A DNA stretch of 7,779 bases. Source: CBFDBT01 sp965603115. GTDB taxonomy: Bacteria > Pseudomonadota > Alphaproteobacteria > Sphingomonadales > Kordiimonadaceae. The position numbers and the translations under genes are program-made. The notes under the pieces were generated by a model. That model did not search any database. It was not told the origin of the DNA and was given only the letters and a program-made list of their open reading frames with translations. Below are positions 1 to 6,121 of this stretch, in pieces; positions within the stretch are counted from its first letter, which is position 1; the number at the start of each line of letters is the position of its first letter. The stretch covers positions 1 through 7,779 of the forward strand of contig CBFDBT010000127.1 in the NCBI GenBank assembly GCA_965603115.1. Reading direction: 5' to 3'.

Positions 1-591
1 ATAGTAGGAGGAATTTACTGTAATTCAGAGAGTTTCCTAGATCATGCCGCTACCTCTACTGGTATAACAGGGGTTGGAACTGACATTTTGCTCGCTGTTG
101 GAAAACTTGATGTGCGTGTTGCAATAGCTACTGATATAACTCTAGACGCTCTTTTGCGACCTGAGCGCGCTAATCGACGGGTGAGCTTTAAGGCGCGGAC
201 TGATAGCCAGTTGGGATTGCAGAGAGTTCTAGATAGATTGATCAGTCATAACTTTAGATCGGGCAGAGATAGTTTGCGCCATGCACCTCTGCGCAGGATT
301 GTGCAAGAGCGCACTGTTATGGCCATGATAAAATTGGCAAGCAATAAGACTGCATCAAATGATGTAAGTGTTATAGCGGCGAGTAAGTTGAATAGTTTGG
401 CAATTTGGCTGGAAAAGTCGCGCGGTCGAGAGGGTATAGCCCGTCAGCATTTTCAAAATTTAGCCAAGACTATTCGTCGTTTTAATGATCGTAGAGCTGA
501 GCCAGTTATAGTAGCACCCACTCCGCCGTTAGCGCCACCAGGAAGCCCTATTGGTTCAGGAGAGTTATGTTGGCATTGCGACGCCATCTAA
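1..591 (+). CDS. C-terminal part of a probable zinc-dependent metalloprotease (tentative)
   Basis: The frame is open from the first base to a TAA at 589-591, giving 196 residues of a gene whose start lies outside the window. A TTG at 88 could open a shorter protein, but the frame continues upstream without a stop, so I treat the gene as truncated by the window edge. Visible features are a LDALLRPERANRR segment, an amphipathic helical stretch resembling HEAT-like repeats (around VQERTVMAMIKLA and ASKLNSLAIWL), a Pro-rich tail with PPGSPIG, and a final CWHC pair of cysteines. The helical part and the PPGxPIG-like ending remind me of the C-terminus of large bacterial zinc-dependent metalloproteases (DUF5117/DUF4953 type). 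This comes from memory of family character. The catalytic HEXXH region is not in the window, so the function is not shown. The gene is unrelated to the cell wall cluster and is separated from it by a terminator. Confidence 0.5.
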   Translation: MVGGIYCNSESFLDHAATSTGITGVGTDILLAVGKLDVRVAIATDITLDALLRPERANRRVSFKARTDSQLGLQRVLDRLISHNFRSGRDSLRHAPLRRIVQERTVMAMIKLASNKTASNDVSVIAASKLNSLAIWLEKSRGREGIARQHFQNLAKTIRRFNDRRAEPVIVAPTPPLAPPGSPIGSGELCWHCDAI

Positions 592-613
592 CTAATACTT
601 TATAACGATAATT

Positions 614-640
614 AGAGCGCCTCATGGGCGCTCTTTTTTT
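614..640 (+). terminator. Rho-independent terminator after the upstream gene
   Basis: A perfect 8-bp stem (AGAGCGCC at 614-621, GGCGCTCT at 627-634) with a 5-base loop is followed by a run of seven T (634-640). It begins 22 bases after the stop codon of the upstream gene. It should end that transcript and insulate the dcw operon from read-through. Confidence 0.93.
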
Positions 641-666
641 ATCCTAAAAACCGTACGCATCTCCTT

Positions 667-753
667 CTTAAGGCTCAAACGTCGAAGTGGAAATTTTTCG
701 CCCTTAAAGCGAATCGATAGGGATTCGAGCTGTTTTGTCCCTTTAGCCTTAAG
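667..753. repeat. 9-bp inverted repeat enclosing a smaller hairpin
   Basis: CTTAAGGCT at 667-675 is the exact reverse complement of AGCCTTAAG at 745-753. Nested inside is a second inverted pair, CGAATC at 710-715 and GATTCG at 722-727, with a 6-base spacer. The stretch 641-780 has no convincing open frame on either strand and no tRNA-like arms that I can recognise. The nested repeats could fold as a long-range stem if transcribed, or mark a protein-binding or remnant element. No function can be assigned. Confidence 0.45.
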
Positions 754-812
754 CAAATTGCCGAAGTTCCCAAAATATTAAAAAAATTCAAACCTTCTCT
801 TTTTTATCATAT

Positions 813-843
813 TTGATGAGAACAAAGTAAGAATCTATATAAT
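813..843 (+). promoter_or_regulatory. Probable sigma70-type promoter of the dcw operon
   Basis: TTGATG at 813-818 matches the -35 consensus at 4 of 6 positions. It is followed by overlapping -10 candidates: TATATA at 836-841 (17-base spacer) and a perfect TATAAT at 838-843 (19-base spacer). An A/T-rich tract lies just upstream (about 777-810) and could act as an UP element. Transcription would start near 850, giving a leader of about 180 bases before mraZ that contains a palindrome and the MraZ box array. The stretch is AT-rich, so chance matches are possible, but this is the best promoter in the intergenic region. Confidence 0.6.
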
Positions 844-861
844 ATTAGTTCATATTATCAA

Positions 862-881
862 ACAGATAGTTATATATCTGT
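862..881. promoter_or_regulatory. 20-bp palindrome at the expected transcription start (possible operator)
   Basis: ACAGATA at 862-868 and TATCTGT at 875-881 are perfect 7-base inverted arms around the 6-base spacer GTTATA. The element begins about 18 bases after the -10 box. Such a position and size fit a dimeric repressor site or a weak 5' stem-loop in the leader. The stem is A/U-rich, so as RNA it would be only modestly stable, and no T-tract follows, so it is not a terminator. Which protein might bind is unknown. Confidence 0.45.
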
Positions 882-925
882 GTTTCGATTTGATCACTTA
901 TATAGAGGCTATAGCTCATTTATCT

Positions 926-970
926 ACCATTGACGCCCAAGATTTCCCAAGTTATACCAAATATACCCAA
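926..970 (-). promoter_or_regulatory. MraZ box array (decanucleotide repeats)
   Basis: On the + strand CCCAA occurs at 936-940, 946-950 and 966-970, ACCAA at 956-960, and a weaker ACCAT at 926-930. All sit exactly 10 bases apart. On the opposite strand these read as TTGGG or TTGGT units with 5-base spacers. The known E. coli MraZ target is a set of TGGGN direct repeats separated by 5 bases, located between the promoter and mraZ, so both core and period agree. The array lies downstream of the predicted promoter and 57 bases before the mraZ start. Here the TGGG cores are on the strand opposite to the gene. Autoregulation by MraZ is inferred. Confidence 0.72.
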
Positions 971-992
971 ATTATTAATAAAAGTAATTTAA

Positions 993-1027
993 TGGGCATA
1001 TGGGAAACTCAAGGGAGCGGGCAGGGC
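993..1027 (+). promoter_or_regulatory. mraZ: mraZ ribosome binding site within a GGG-rich stretch (possible second set of MraZ boxes)
   Basis: AAGGGAG at 1011-1017 lies 10 bases before the ATG at 1028 and is the Shine-Dalgarno sequence that decides the mraZ start. Around it, GGG triplets occur at 994-996, 1002-1004, 1013-1015, 1019-1021 and 1024-1026. Two of them are TGGGC (993-997) and TGGGA (1001-1005), cores resembling MraZ boxes on the + strand. The spacing (8, then 11 and 11) is not the regular 10 of the upstream array, so a binding role is doubtful. If MraZ did bind here, it would overlap the translation start region. Confidence 0.5.
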
Positions 1028-1486
1028 ATGTCATTTTACGACACGTTCATAAATAAAGTGGATAAGAAGGGACGGGTCTCGGTGCCGGTTTCTTTTCGCT
1101 CCACTTTAAAGGCCAGCAAATTTTACGGTGTGACCTTATCTAAAAGTCGTGGCTTGAAATGCCTTGAGGGTAATACTCGCGAGACTATGGAAATGTTCAC
1201 CCGTCGTGTGCACCAACAGTTTGGTCAGGGCGACCCGAAATTGATGGCGCTTTCGGTCAGTTTGTTCGCGGGACAAAAAGAAGCGCCTTGTGATCCAGAA
1301 TCCAGAATAGTGCTGCCTGAAGCGCTTAGAGACTTTGCGGGTATTGATAGCCATGCGGCTATAGTTGGTATTGGCCCCAAATTTATGATTTGGAACCCAG
1401 ACGCTTATGAGCTCTTTGAAGAAGAGCAAATGGCGCTGGCTGATGAGGCTTACCGTGACCTGCCGTCGCTCTATGGAGATGAGTGA
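1028..1486 (+). CDS. mraZ: Transcriptional regulator MraZ
   Basis: This is a DNA-binding regulator with a duplicated AbrB-like (SpoVT) fold that forms ring-shaped oligomers and controls the dcw operon. The protein is 152 residues, the usual length. The first half carries the hallmark DxKGRxxxP motif (D12-K14-G15-R16, P20) and the second half carries the partner motif DPESRIVLP (89-97), where the usual glycine is serine. The frame can be extended upstream to a TTG at 890, but that would add 46 residues unlike any MraZ N-terminus and would run through the box array. The ATG at 1028 has AAGGGAG at good spacing and yields a normal MSFYDTFINKVDKKGR start. Its stop overlaps the rsmH start by one base. 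The gene is first in the operon and likely autoregulated through the upstream repeats. Confidence 0.96.
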   Translation: MSFYDTFINKVDKKGRVSVPVSFRSTLKASKFYGVTLSKSRGLKCLEGNTRETMEMFTRRVHQQFGQGDPKLMALSVSLFAGQKEAPCDPESRIVLPEALRDFAGIDSHAAIVGIGPKFMIWNPDAYELFEEEQMALADEAYRDLPSLYGDE

Positions 1487-2481
1487 TGACAGTGCAGCAA
1501 GAAGCCTCGCTGTCTTCTAATTCTGGGCATATCCCCGTTTTGCTGGACGAAGTTCTCAGCGCATTAGCAGTTTCGAGAGATGATGTTGTTGTAGATGGTA
1601 CTTTTGGCGCTGGTGGTTATTCGCGAGCAATACTCGATAGTGCAGAAGTAACGCTTTATGGCATTGACCGTGACCCAGCTGCTATTGAGCGGGCGAAAGC
1701 TTTTAAAGATTTTTACGGTGATCGCTTTTCAATTTTACAAGGGTGCTTTGGCGACATGCAAGCTTTGCTTGCCAGTGCAGATGTTACTCAAGTTGATGGC
1801 ATTGTGCTTGATATTGGCGTTTCTTCATTTCAAATCAATGAAGCCGAGCGCGGTTTTTCTTTTCAAGGGGACGGTCCGCTGGATATGCGCATGTCGCTAG
1901 AAGGGGAAACGGCTGCTGATGTGGTCAATACATACAGCGAAGAAGATATCGCCAATATAATTTATGAGTTTGGTGAGGAACGTAAATCGCGCTGGATTGC
2001 CAATGCGATTGTAAAAGAGCGGATAGAAAACCCTTTCACCAAAACATCAGAGCTTGCGGCTGTGATTGTCAAGACACTCGGCTTTAAGCGTAAAAAGAAT
2101 GGGAAGTCTATTCACCCGGCCACCAAAACATTTCAGGCGCTACGTATTCATGTCAACGATGAGTTAGGCGAGCTAAAGCGGGCACTAAAAGCCTCTGTAA
2201 CCCTGCTCAAGCCTGGCGGGCGTCTTGTAGTTGTGAGCTTTCATTCACTGGAAGACCGTATCGTCAAAAATTTCATGATCGAACAGGCTGGCCAAAAATC
2301 AAGTGGAAGCCGTCATTTGCCCCAGTCCATGTCTGTAGGCCCGGCGCCGACCTTGGAGATAAAGAAAAAAGGGGCGATTAAGCCAAGTGATGAAGAGATT
2401 AGTCGCAATCCACGGGCGCGGTCATCAAGATTAAGGGTGGCTGTGCGCACGAAGGCAGCCGTATGGGAAGGTGATCTATGA
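1486..2481 (+). CDS. rsmH: 16S rRNA (cytosine(1402)-N(4))-methyltransferase RsmH
   Basis: RsmH uses S-adenosylmethionine to methylate N4 of C1402 in the ribosomal P site of 16S rRNA, fine-tuning decoding. It is 331 residues, a normal length. Family marks in order are HIPVLLDEVL (15-24), SAM-binding motif VDGTFGAGGYS (36-46), acidic GIDRDP (59-64), DIGVSSFQ then ERGFSF and GPLDMRM (109-136), GEERKSRWIA (163-172), HPATKTFQALRIHVNDEL (210-227) and LKPGGRLVVVSFHSLEDR (241-258). The start is ATG at 1486, whose A is the last base of the mraZ stop. A GTG at 1483 would add one residue, but GGAG at 1475-1478 is better spaced for 1486. The 3' end overlaps ftsL by four bases (ATGA), implying coupled translation. 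Formerly called mraW. Confidence 0.97.
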   Translation: MTVQQEASLSSNSGHIPVLLDEVLSALAVSRDDVVVDGTFGAGGYSRAILDSAEVTLYGIDRDPAAIERAKAFKDFYGDRFSILQGCFGDMQALLASADVTQVDGIVLDIGVSSFQINEAERGFSFQGDGPLDMRMSLEGETAADVVNTYSEEDIANIIYEFGEERKSRWIANAIVKERIENPFTKTSELAAVIVKTLGFKRKKNGKSIHPATKTFQALRIHVNDELGELKRALKASVTLLKPGGRLVVVSFHSLEDRIVKNFMIEQAGQKSSGSRHLPQSMSVGPAPTLEIKKKGAIKPSDEEISRNPRARSSRLRVAVRTKAAVWEGDL

Positions 2482-2945
2482 GACGTATTATGATGTTGGT
2501 TTTGACATTGGCTACTCTTATTTCAGGCTCTGCACTTTTGCACACGAAATATACTGTGCAGGAAAAAGCGCGAGAACTCGAAGCTTTGGCAGAAAAAATT
2601 TATACTGACCGCAAGGCGATCCGAGTTTTAAAGGCTGAATGGGCTTATAGAACGACACCAAGTACATTGCAGGGAGAGTCAATGGAATACTTGGCCTTGA
2701 TGCCTGTGCTTCCACGTCAAGTGTTGAGTGGTGTTGAGGACATTCCTTTTCGGCGTAACCCGCTTGAGCCAGTTGCGGGGACTGCCGGTATACTATTGCC
2801 GGGTATAAAGTCCAAAAAAAATACCACGGACAGTTCAGAGGATGAGCCAGAAGCTGAAAGTGTTCTGCGCACAGCAAGCAGGTTACACAATGAAACGCGT
2901 AATATGCTGGTTCGCCTTTCTGCTGTGAAGGATGAGAAGCTATGA
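2478..2945 (+). CDS. ftsL: Cell division protein FtsL
   Basis: FtsL is a small bitopic inner membrane protein that pairs with FtsB and helps activate the FtsW-FtsI septal synthase. The 155-residue product has a short positive N-terminus (MRR), one membrane segment at about residues 4-22, then a heptad-like helix at about 25-56 that would form the periplasmic coiled coil. Next comes a conserved-looking stretch, LKAEWAYRTTPSTLQ (51-65), and the YLALMPVLPRQV and DIP motifs (71-90) seen in alphaproteobacterial FtsL. From about residue 91 there is an extra tail with an acidic patch (DSSEDEPEAES, 118-128) and a final charged helix that I do not recognise. FtsL sequences diverge strongly, so the call rests on topology, these motifs and the position between rsmH and ftsI. 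It overlaps both neighbours by ATGA. Confidence 0.88.
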   Translation: MRRIMMLVLTLATLISGSALLHTKYTVQEKARELEALAEKIYTDRKAIRVLKAEWAYRTTPSTLQGESMEYLALMPVLPRQVLSGVEDIPFRRNPLEPVAGTAGILLPGIKSKKNTTDSSEDEPEAESVLRTASRLHNETRNMLVRLSAVKDEKL

Positions 2946-4651
2946 CAGTGATAGCATCAACTAGACCAATAGCTTTCGATGGAGAACGTAAGTCACAAAT
3001 GGAGACAGCGCGATTTCGCTTAATGTTAATCGCAATGTTGATGTTTCTGGCTTTTGGGGTTTTGGGATATCGTACCCTAGATATTGGAATGTCGTCTGGT
3101 GTTGTGCGCCGAGCCGCTCCTGAAATTGCTGTTGCGCCTGTCGAACTTGAAAGAGCAGATATTTTAGATCGCAATGGGGAAGTGCTTGCCACCAATCTAG
3201 AGACATTTTCCTTATATGCTGATACGCGTAAGATCAAACATCCAGAAAAAGTTGCGGCAAGTCTCGTCCGGGTTTTACCTGAACTGACGATGTCAGAAGT
3301 TGAAACTAAGCTTAAGTCGGGCCGTAGTTTCGTTTGGTTGAAGAGAAAGTTGACGCCAAGCCAGCATTGGGCAGTGAACGCTCTAGGTGTGCCTGGCTTT
3401 GCCTACAGGCGTGAGGAAGAGAGAGTTTACCCACATGGTTCGTTAGCGAGCCATGTGCTTGGTTACGTGGATACAGATGGCAATGGCCTTGGTGGCGTGG
3501 AACATTTTTTTAACGATACACTGGGTGATAAAAGTTTGAGCGATAAAAGCCTCAAGCTATCGCTTGATATTCGTGTGCAACATGCTCTGGCCGATGAATT
3601 ACAATCAGCTATGCGAGCTTATGAAGCTGTTGGCGCTGGTGGTTTGGTGATGGATGTGAAAACGGGTGAGTTGCTAGCACTTGTTTCTATGCCAGATTTC
3701 GACCCTAATCAGTCTGGACGTGCAACACAAAATTCTTTGTTTAATCGAGTAACAATGGGATTGTATGAGCTTGGATCAACTTTTAAAACATTCACAATTG
3801 CGGCTGCTCTAGATAATGGTCAGCTCACAATGAATGATGGATATGATGCGACCAAGCCAATTCGTATATCAAAATATTGGATTAGAGATGATCACCCTAA
3901 AGAGCGGTATTTGAGTGTCCCAGAAATTTATGCTTATTCCTCAAATATTGGTATGGCCCACATGGCAGATGAAATGGGCGGGGAGCATCAACGTAAGTTT
4001 TTACGGTCACTTGGTCTATTAGAGCCAGCTACGATTGAGCTTACTGAAGTTGGTGCGCCAGTTTACCCCAAGCGTTGGGGTCGCATTCATACTATGACCA
4101 TCGCTTACGGCCACGGTATTCAGGTTAGCCCGCTGAATTTAGCCACTGGAATTGCCTCAATGGTGAACGGAGGACGGCTCATTCCCGCCACATTGGTATA
4201 TAAAGATGACAATGCTTTCATTGATAGTCACCGCGTCATCAAGGCAAGAACCAGTGATCAGGTTAGAAAGTTGATGCGTATGGTTGTTAGAGAGGGCACA
4301 GGCAGCCATGCTGATGCCATAGGCTACCGTGTGGGTGGTAAAACAGGAACAGCTGAAAAGGCTAGTCCAGATAGACGAGGATATGACGAGACATCTTTAA
4401 TATCTTCTTTTGTTGGGGTCTATCCAATGGATAATCCAGAGTTTGTTGTTTTTGCAATGCTTGATGAACCAAAAGGTAATGTAATGACAAAAGGCTATTC
4501 TGGTGGTGGTTGGACGGCTGCACCTTTAGTGAAAAATGTTATTATTCGTACTGCGCCGCTTTTAGGGGTTGCGCCAAAAGAAGATGTGGAAAGTGACTAT
4601 AAAAATATTTCGATGTTGATAGCAGAAGGTAGAAAAAGGGAAAATAAATAG
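2942..4651 (+). CDS. ftsI: Septal peptidoglycan DD-transpeptidase FtsI (PBP3)
   Basis: FtsI is the class B penicillin-binding protein that crosslinks septal peptidoglycan in the periplasm together with FtsW. The 569 residues comprise a cytoplasmic tail, one membrane segment at about 25-46, and a PBP dimerisation (pedestal) domain with RADILDRNGEVLATN (71-85) and EEERVYPHGSLASHVLGYVD (158-177). The transpeptidase domain begins near 205. The three active-site motifs are complete: SxxK as S279-T-F-K282 (catalytic Ser279), SxN as S333-S-N335, and KTG(T) at 467-470 within GGKTGTAEKA. Length and order match the family and nothing is missing. The start ATG at 2942 overlaps the ftsL stop by four bases. 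The gene ends in TAG directly against the murE GTG. Beta-lactams would be expected to target it. Confidence 0.97.
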   Translation: MTVIASTRPIAFDGERKSQMETARFRLMLIAMLMFLAFGVLGYRTLDIGMSSGVVRRAAPEIAVAPVELERADILDRNGEVLATNLETFSLYADTRKIKHPEKVAASLVRVLPELTMSEVETKLKSGRSFVWLKRKLTPSQHWAVNALGVPGFAYRREEERVYPHGSLASHVLGYVDTDGNGLGGVEHFFNDTLGDKSLSDKSLKLSLDIRVQHALADELQSAMRAYEAVGAGGLVMDVKTGELLALVSMPDFDPNQSGRATQNSLFNRVTMGLYELGSTFKTFTIAAALDNGQLTMNDGYDATKPIRISKYWIRDDHPKERYLSVPEIYAYSSNIGMAHMADEMGGEHQRKFLRSLGLLEPATIELTEVGAPVYPKRWGRIHTMTIAYGHGIQVSPLNLATGIASMVNGGRLIPATLVYKDDNAFIDSHRVIKARTSDQVRKLMRMVVREGTGSHADAIGYRVGGKTGTAEKASPDRRGYDETSLISSFVGVYPMDNPEFVVFAMLDEPKGNVMTKGYSGGGWTAAPLVKNVIIRTAPLLGVAPKEDVESDYKNISMLIAEGRKRENK

Positions 4652-6121
4652 GTGCAACGTACTCTGTCCGAGATTTTAGGGGTTAATGCGAAGAACGCGA
4701 GCTTGATGGTTAGTGGGCTTACGGCAGATAGTAGACTTGTGTCAAAGGGCTTTGTTTTTGCCGCTCTATCTGGATCTGAACTGGATGGAAGAGATTTTAT
4801 TGATAGTGCTATTAAAGCTGGCGCATCTGCTATTTTGACCCAACAAGGCACTCAAGCTGATTTTGGCGCTGTCCCTGTTATTGAAGACATAAACCCTCGT
4901 CGAAAATATGCTGAGATGGCGGCGGCTTTTTATGGGCGCCAGCCTGAGACCATGGCCGCAGTAACAGGGACTAATGGTAAAACTTCGGTTGCTGATTTTA
5001 CACGACAAATTTGGGAGCTAAATGGGCTTAATGCGGCAAGCCTTGGCACTATCGGGGTGCGGTCTAAGACTTTAAACCTTCCAGGAGGTTTGACCACGCC
5101 TGACCCCATGACGCTTTATAAAGATTTTCTTTCGTTGGCTGAGGCTGGTGTGAGCCATGCTTGTGTTGAAGCATCCAGCCATGGGTTGGATCAGTATAGG
5201 CTTGACGGAATTAAGCTGGATGCTGCTGCCTTTACAAATTTGACGCGGGATCATTTGGACTATCATCTCAGTGAAGCTAGTTATTTTTACGCTAAAGCCA
5301 GGTTGTTTGGCGATTTACTTGCCCCTAAGTCTACTGCAGTGGTCAATATAGCATCTCCATATGGTAAAGCTGTAGATGACTTGTGCTGGGGGCGAGGCTT
5401 GAAAAGGCTGACAGTTGGCTATGATGAAACGGCTTCCTTTTCGATAAAGGACGTTACGCTTTTATCTAAGGGACAAAAAGTAACCACCCACTTTGATGGC
5501 AAGGACTATACTGTCAATGTGCCGCTTGTAGGAGGGTTTCAAATAGAAAATGCTTTGCTGGCGGTTGGTTTGACAACGGCTACTGGCATAAGACCTCAAG
5601 ATGCTTTGGCATCCCTCGAAAACTTAACGGGTGTATCTGGTCGTATGGAATATATGGGCACCAGTTCATCTGGTGGTGCTGTATATGTTGACTTTGCACA
5701 TACACCTGCTGGCTTAGAGACGGTTTTGACAGCAGCTCGAGCGCACAAACCTTCGAAACTTTCTGTGGTTTTTGGTTGTGGGGGTAACAGAGATAGTGGC
5801 AAGCGCCCAATAATGGGAGAAATTGCTGCACGATTGGCCGACAGTGTAATTATTACCGATGACAACCCTCGTCATGAGGATGCCTCAGGCATTCGAGAGG
5901 AAATAAAACTAGCGTGTCCAAATGCTATTGTCATTGGAGAGCGCAGATGCGCTATTGAGGAAGCTATCAAGGCGCTGCAAGACGGAGATATGCTGATTAT
6001 TGCGGGCAAAGGGCATGAAAATGGACAAATAGTTGGCGATGATGTTCTGCCGCACTCTGACTTAGATACCGTTTCTGAGCTATTGTCATCTCAGGTTAGA
6101 CATGGAGGCATGCATGGCTGA
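4652..6121 (+). CDS. murE: UDP-MurNAc-L-Ala-D-Glu:meso-diaminopimelate ligase MurE
   Basis: MurE is the cytoplasmic ATP-dependent ligase that adds the third stem-peptide residue to UDP-MurNAc-L-Ala-D-Glu. The 489-residue protein has all three domains: the N-terminal UDP-binding domain (about 1-100, with GLTADSR at 22-28), a central ATPase with P-loop TGTNGKTS (105-112), TTPDP (148-152), EASSHGLDQYR (173-183), NLTRDHLDYH (196-205) and the lysine expected to be carbamylated (K215 in YAKARLF), and a C-terminal domain with GCGGNRDSGKRP (375-386). The DNPR motif at 404-407, followed by HED, is the signature for meso-diaminopimelate rather than lysine as substrate. GKGHE is at 452-456. The start is GTG at 4652, directly after the ftsI stop, with AAAAAGGG at 4633-4640 as ribosome binding site. 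The last 8 bases overlap the next gene. Confidence 0.96.
   Translation: MQRTLSEILGVNAKNASLMVSGLTADSRLVSKGFVFAALSGSELDGRDFIDSAIKAGASAILTQQGTQADFGAVPVIEDINPRRKYAEMAAAFYGRQPETMAAVTGTNGKTSVADFTRQIWELNGLNAASLGTIGVRSKTLNLPGGLTTPDPMTLYKDFLSLAEAGVSHACVEASSHGLDQYRLDGIKLDAAAFTNLTRDHLDYHLSEASYFYAKARLFGDLLAPKSTAVVNIASPYGKAVDDLCWGRGLKRLTVGYDETASFSIKDVTLLSKGQKVTTHFDGKDYTVNVPLVGGFQIENALLAVGLTTATGIRPQDALASLENLTGVSGRMEYMGTSSSGGAVYVDFAHTPAGLETVLTAARAHKPSKLSVVFGCGGNRDSGKRPIMGEIAARLADSVIITDDNPRHEDASGIREEIKLACPNAIVIGERRCAIEEAIKALQDGDMLIIAGKGHENGQIVGDDVLPHSDLDTVSELLSSQVRHGGMHG
6104..6108 (+). promoter_or_regulatory. Shine-Dalgarno GGAGG for the murF-like gene
   Basis: GGAGG lies inside the last codons of murE, 5 bases before the ATG at 6114. 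It favours 6114 over the in-frame ATG at 6102, which has only a weak AGG upstream and would place this strong site inside its own first codons. Its presence shows that the downstream frame is under selection for translation. Confidence 0.7.

Noticed and set aside
88..591. Complete 167-residue gene starting at TTG 88
   Set aside because: The frame is open to the window edge and no ribosome binding site precedes 88, so a gene truncated by the window is more likely.
710..727. GAATC hairpin as a second terminator
   Set aside because: The stem is 6 bp and is not followed by a T-run.
890..915. Second promoter with TTGATC at 890 and TATAGC at 910
   Set aside because: The spacer is only 14 bases and the -10 match is poor; the 813-843 promoter is better.
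926..970. CRISPR or tandem repeat array
   Set aside because: The repeated core is only 5 bases at a 10-base step with non-conserved spacers, far too short for CRISPR and best explained by MraZ boxes.
890..1027. N-terminal extension of MraZ from a TTG at 890
   Set aside because: It would add 46 residues unlike MraZ, has no ribosome binding site, and runs through the repeat array. The ATG at 1028 has AAGGGAG and gives the normal protein length.
2502..2507. TTGACA inside ftsL as an internal promoter -35
   Set aside because: No TATAAT-like hexamer lies 16-18 bases downstream; it encodes part of the membrane segment.
2518..3237. 239-residue open frame on the minus strand across ftsL and ftsI
   Set aside because: It lies opposite two well-supported genes, has no recognisable motif, and looks like a codon-bias shadow.
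6102..6113. ATG at 6102 as start of the murF-like gene
   Set aside because: The strong GGAGG at 6104-6108 would lie inside its first codons; it is correctly spaced for the ATG at 6114.
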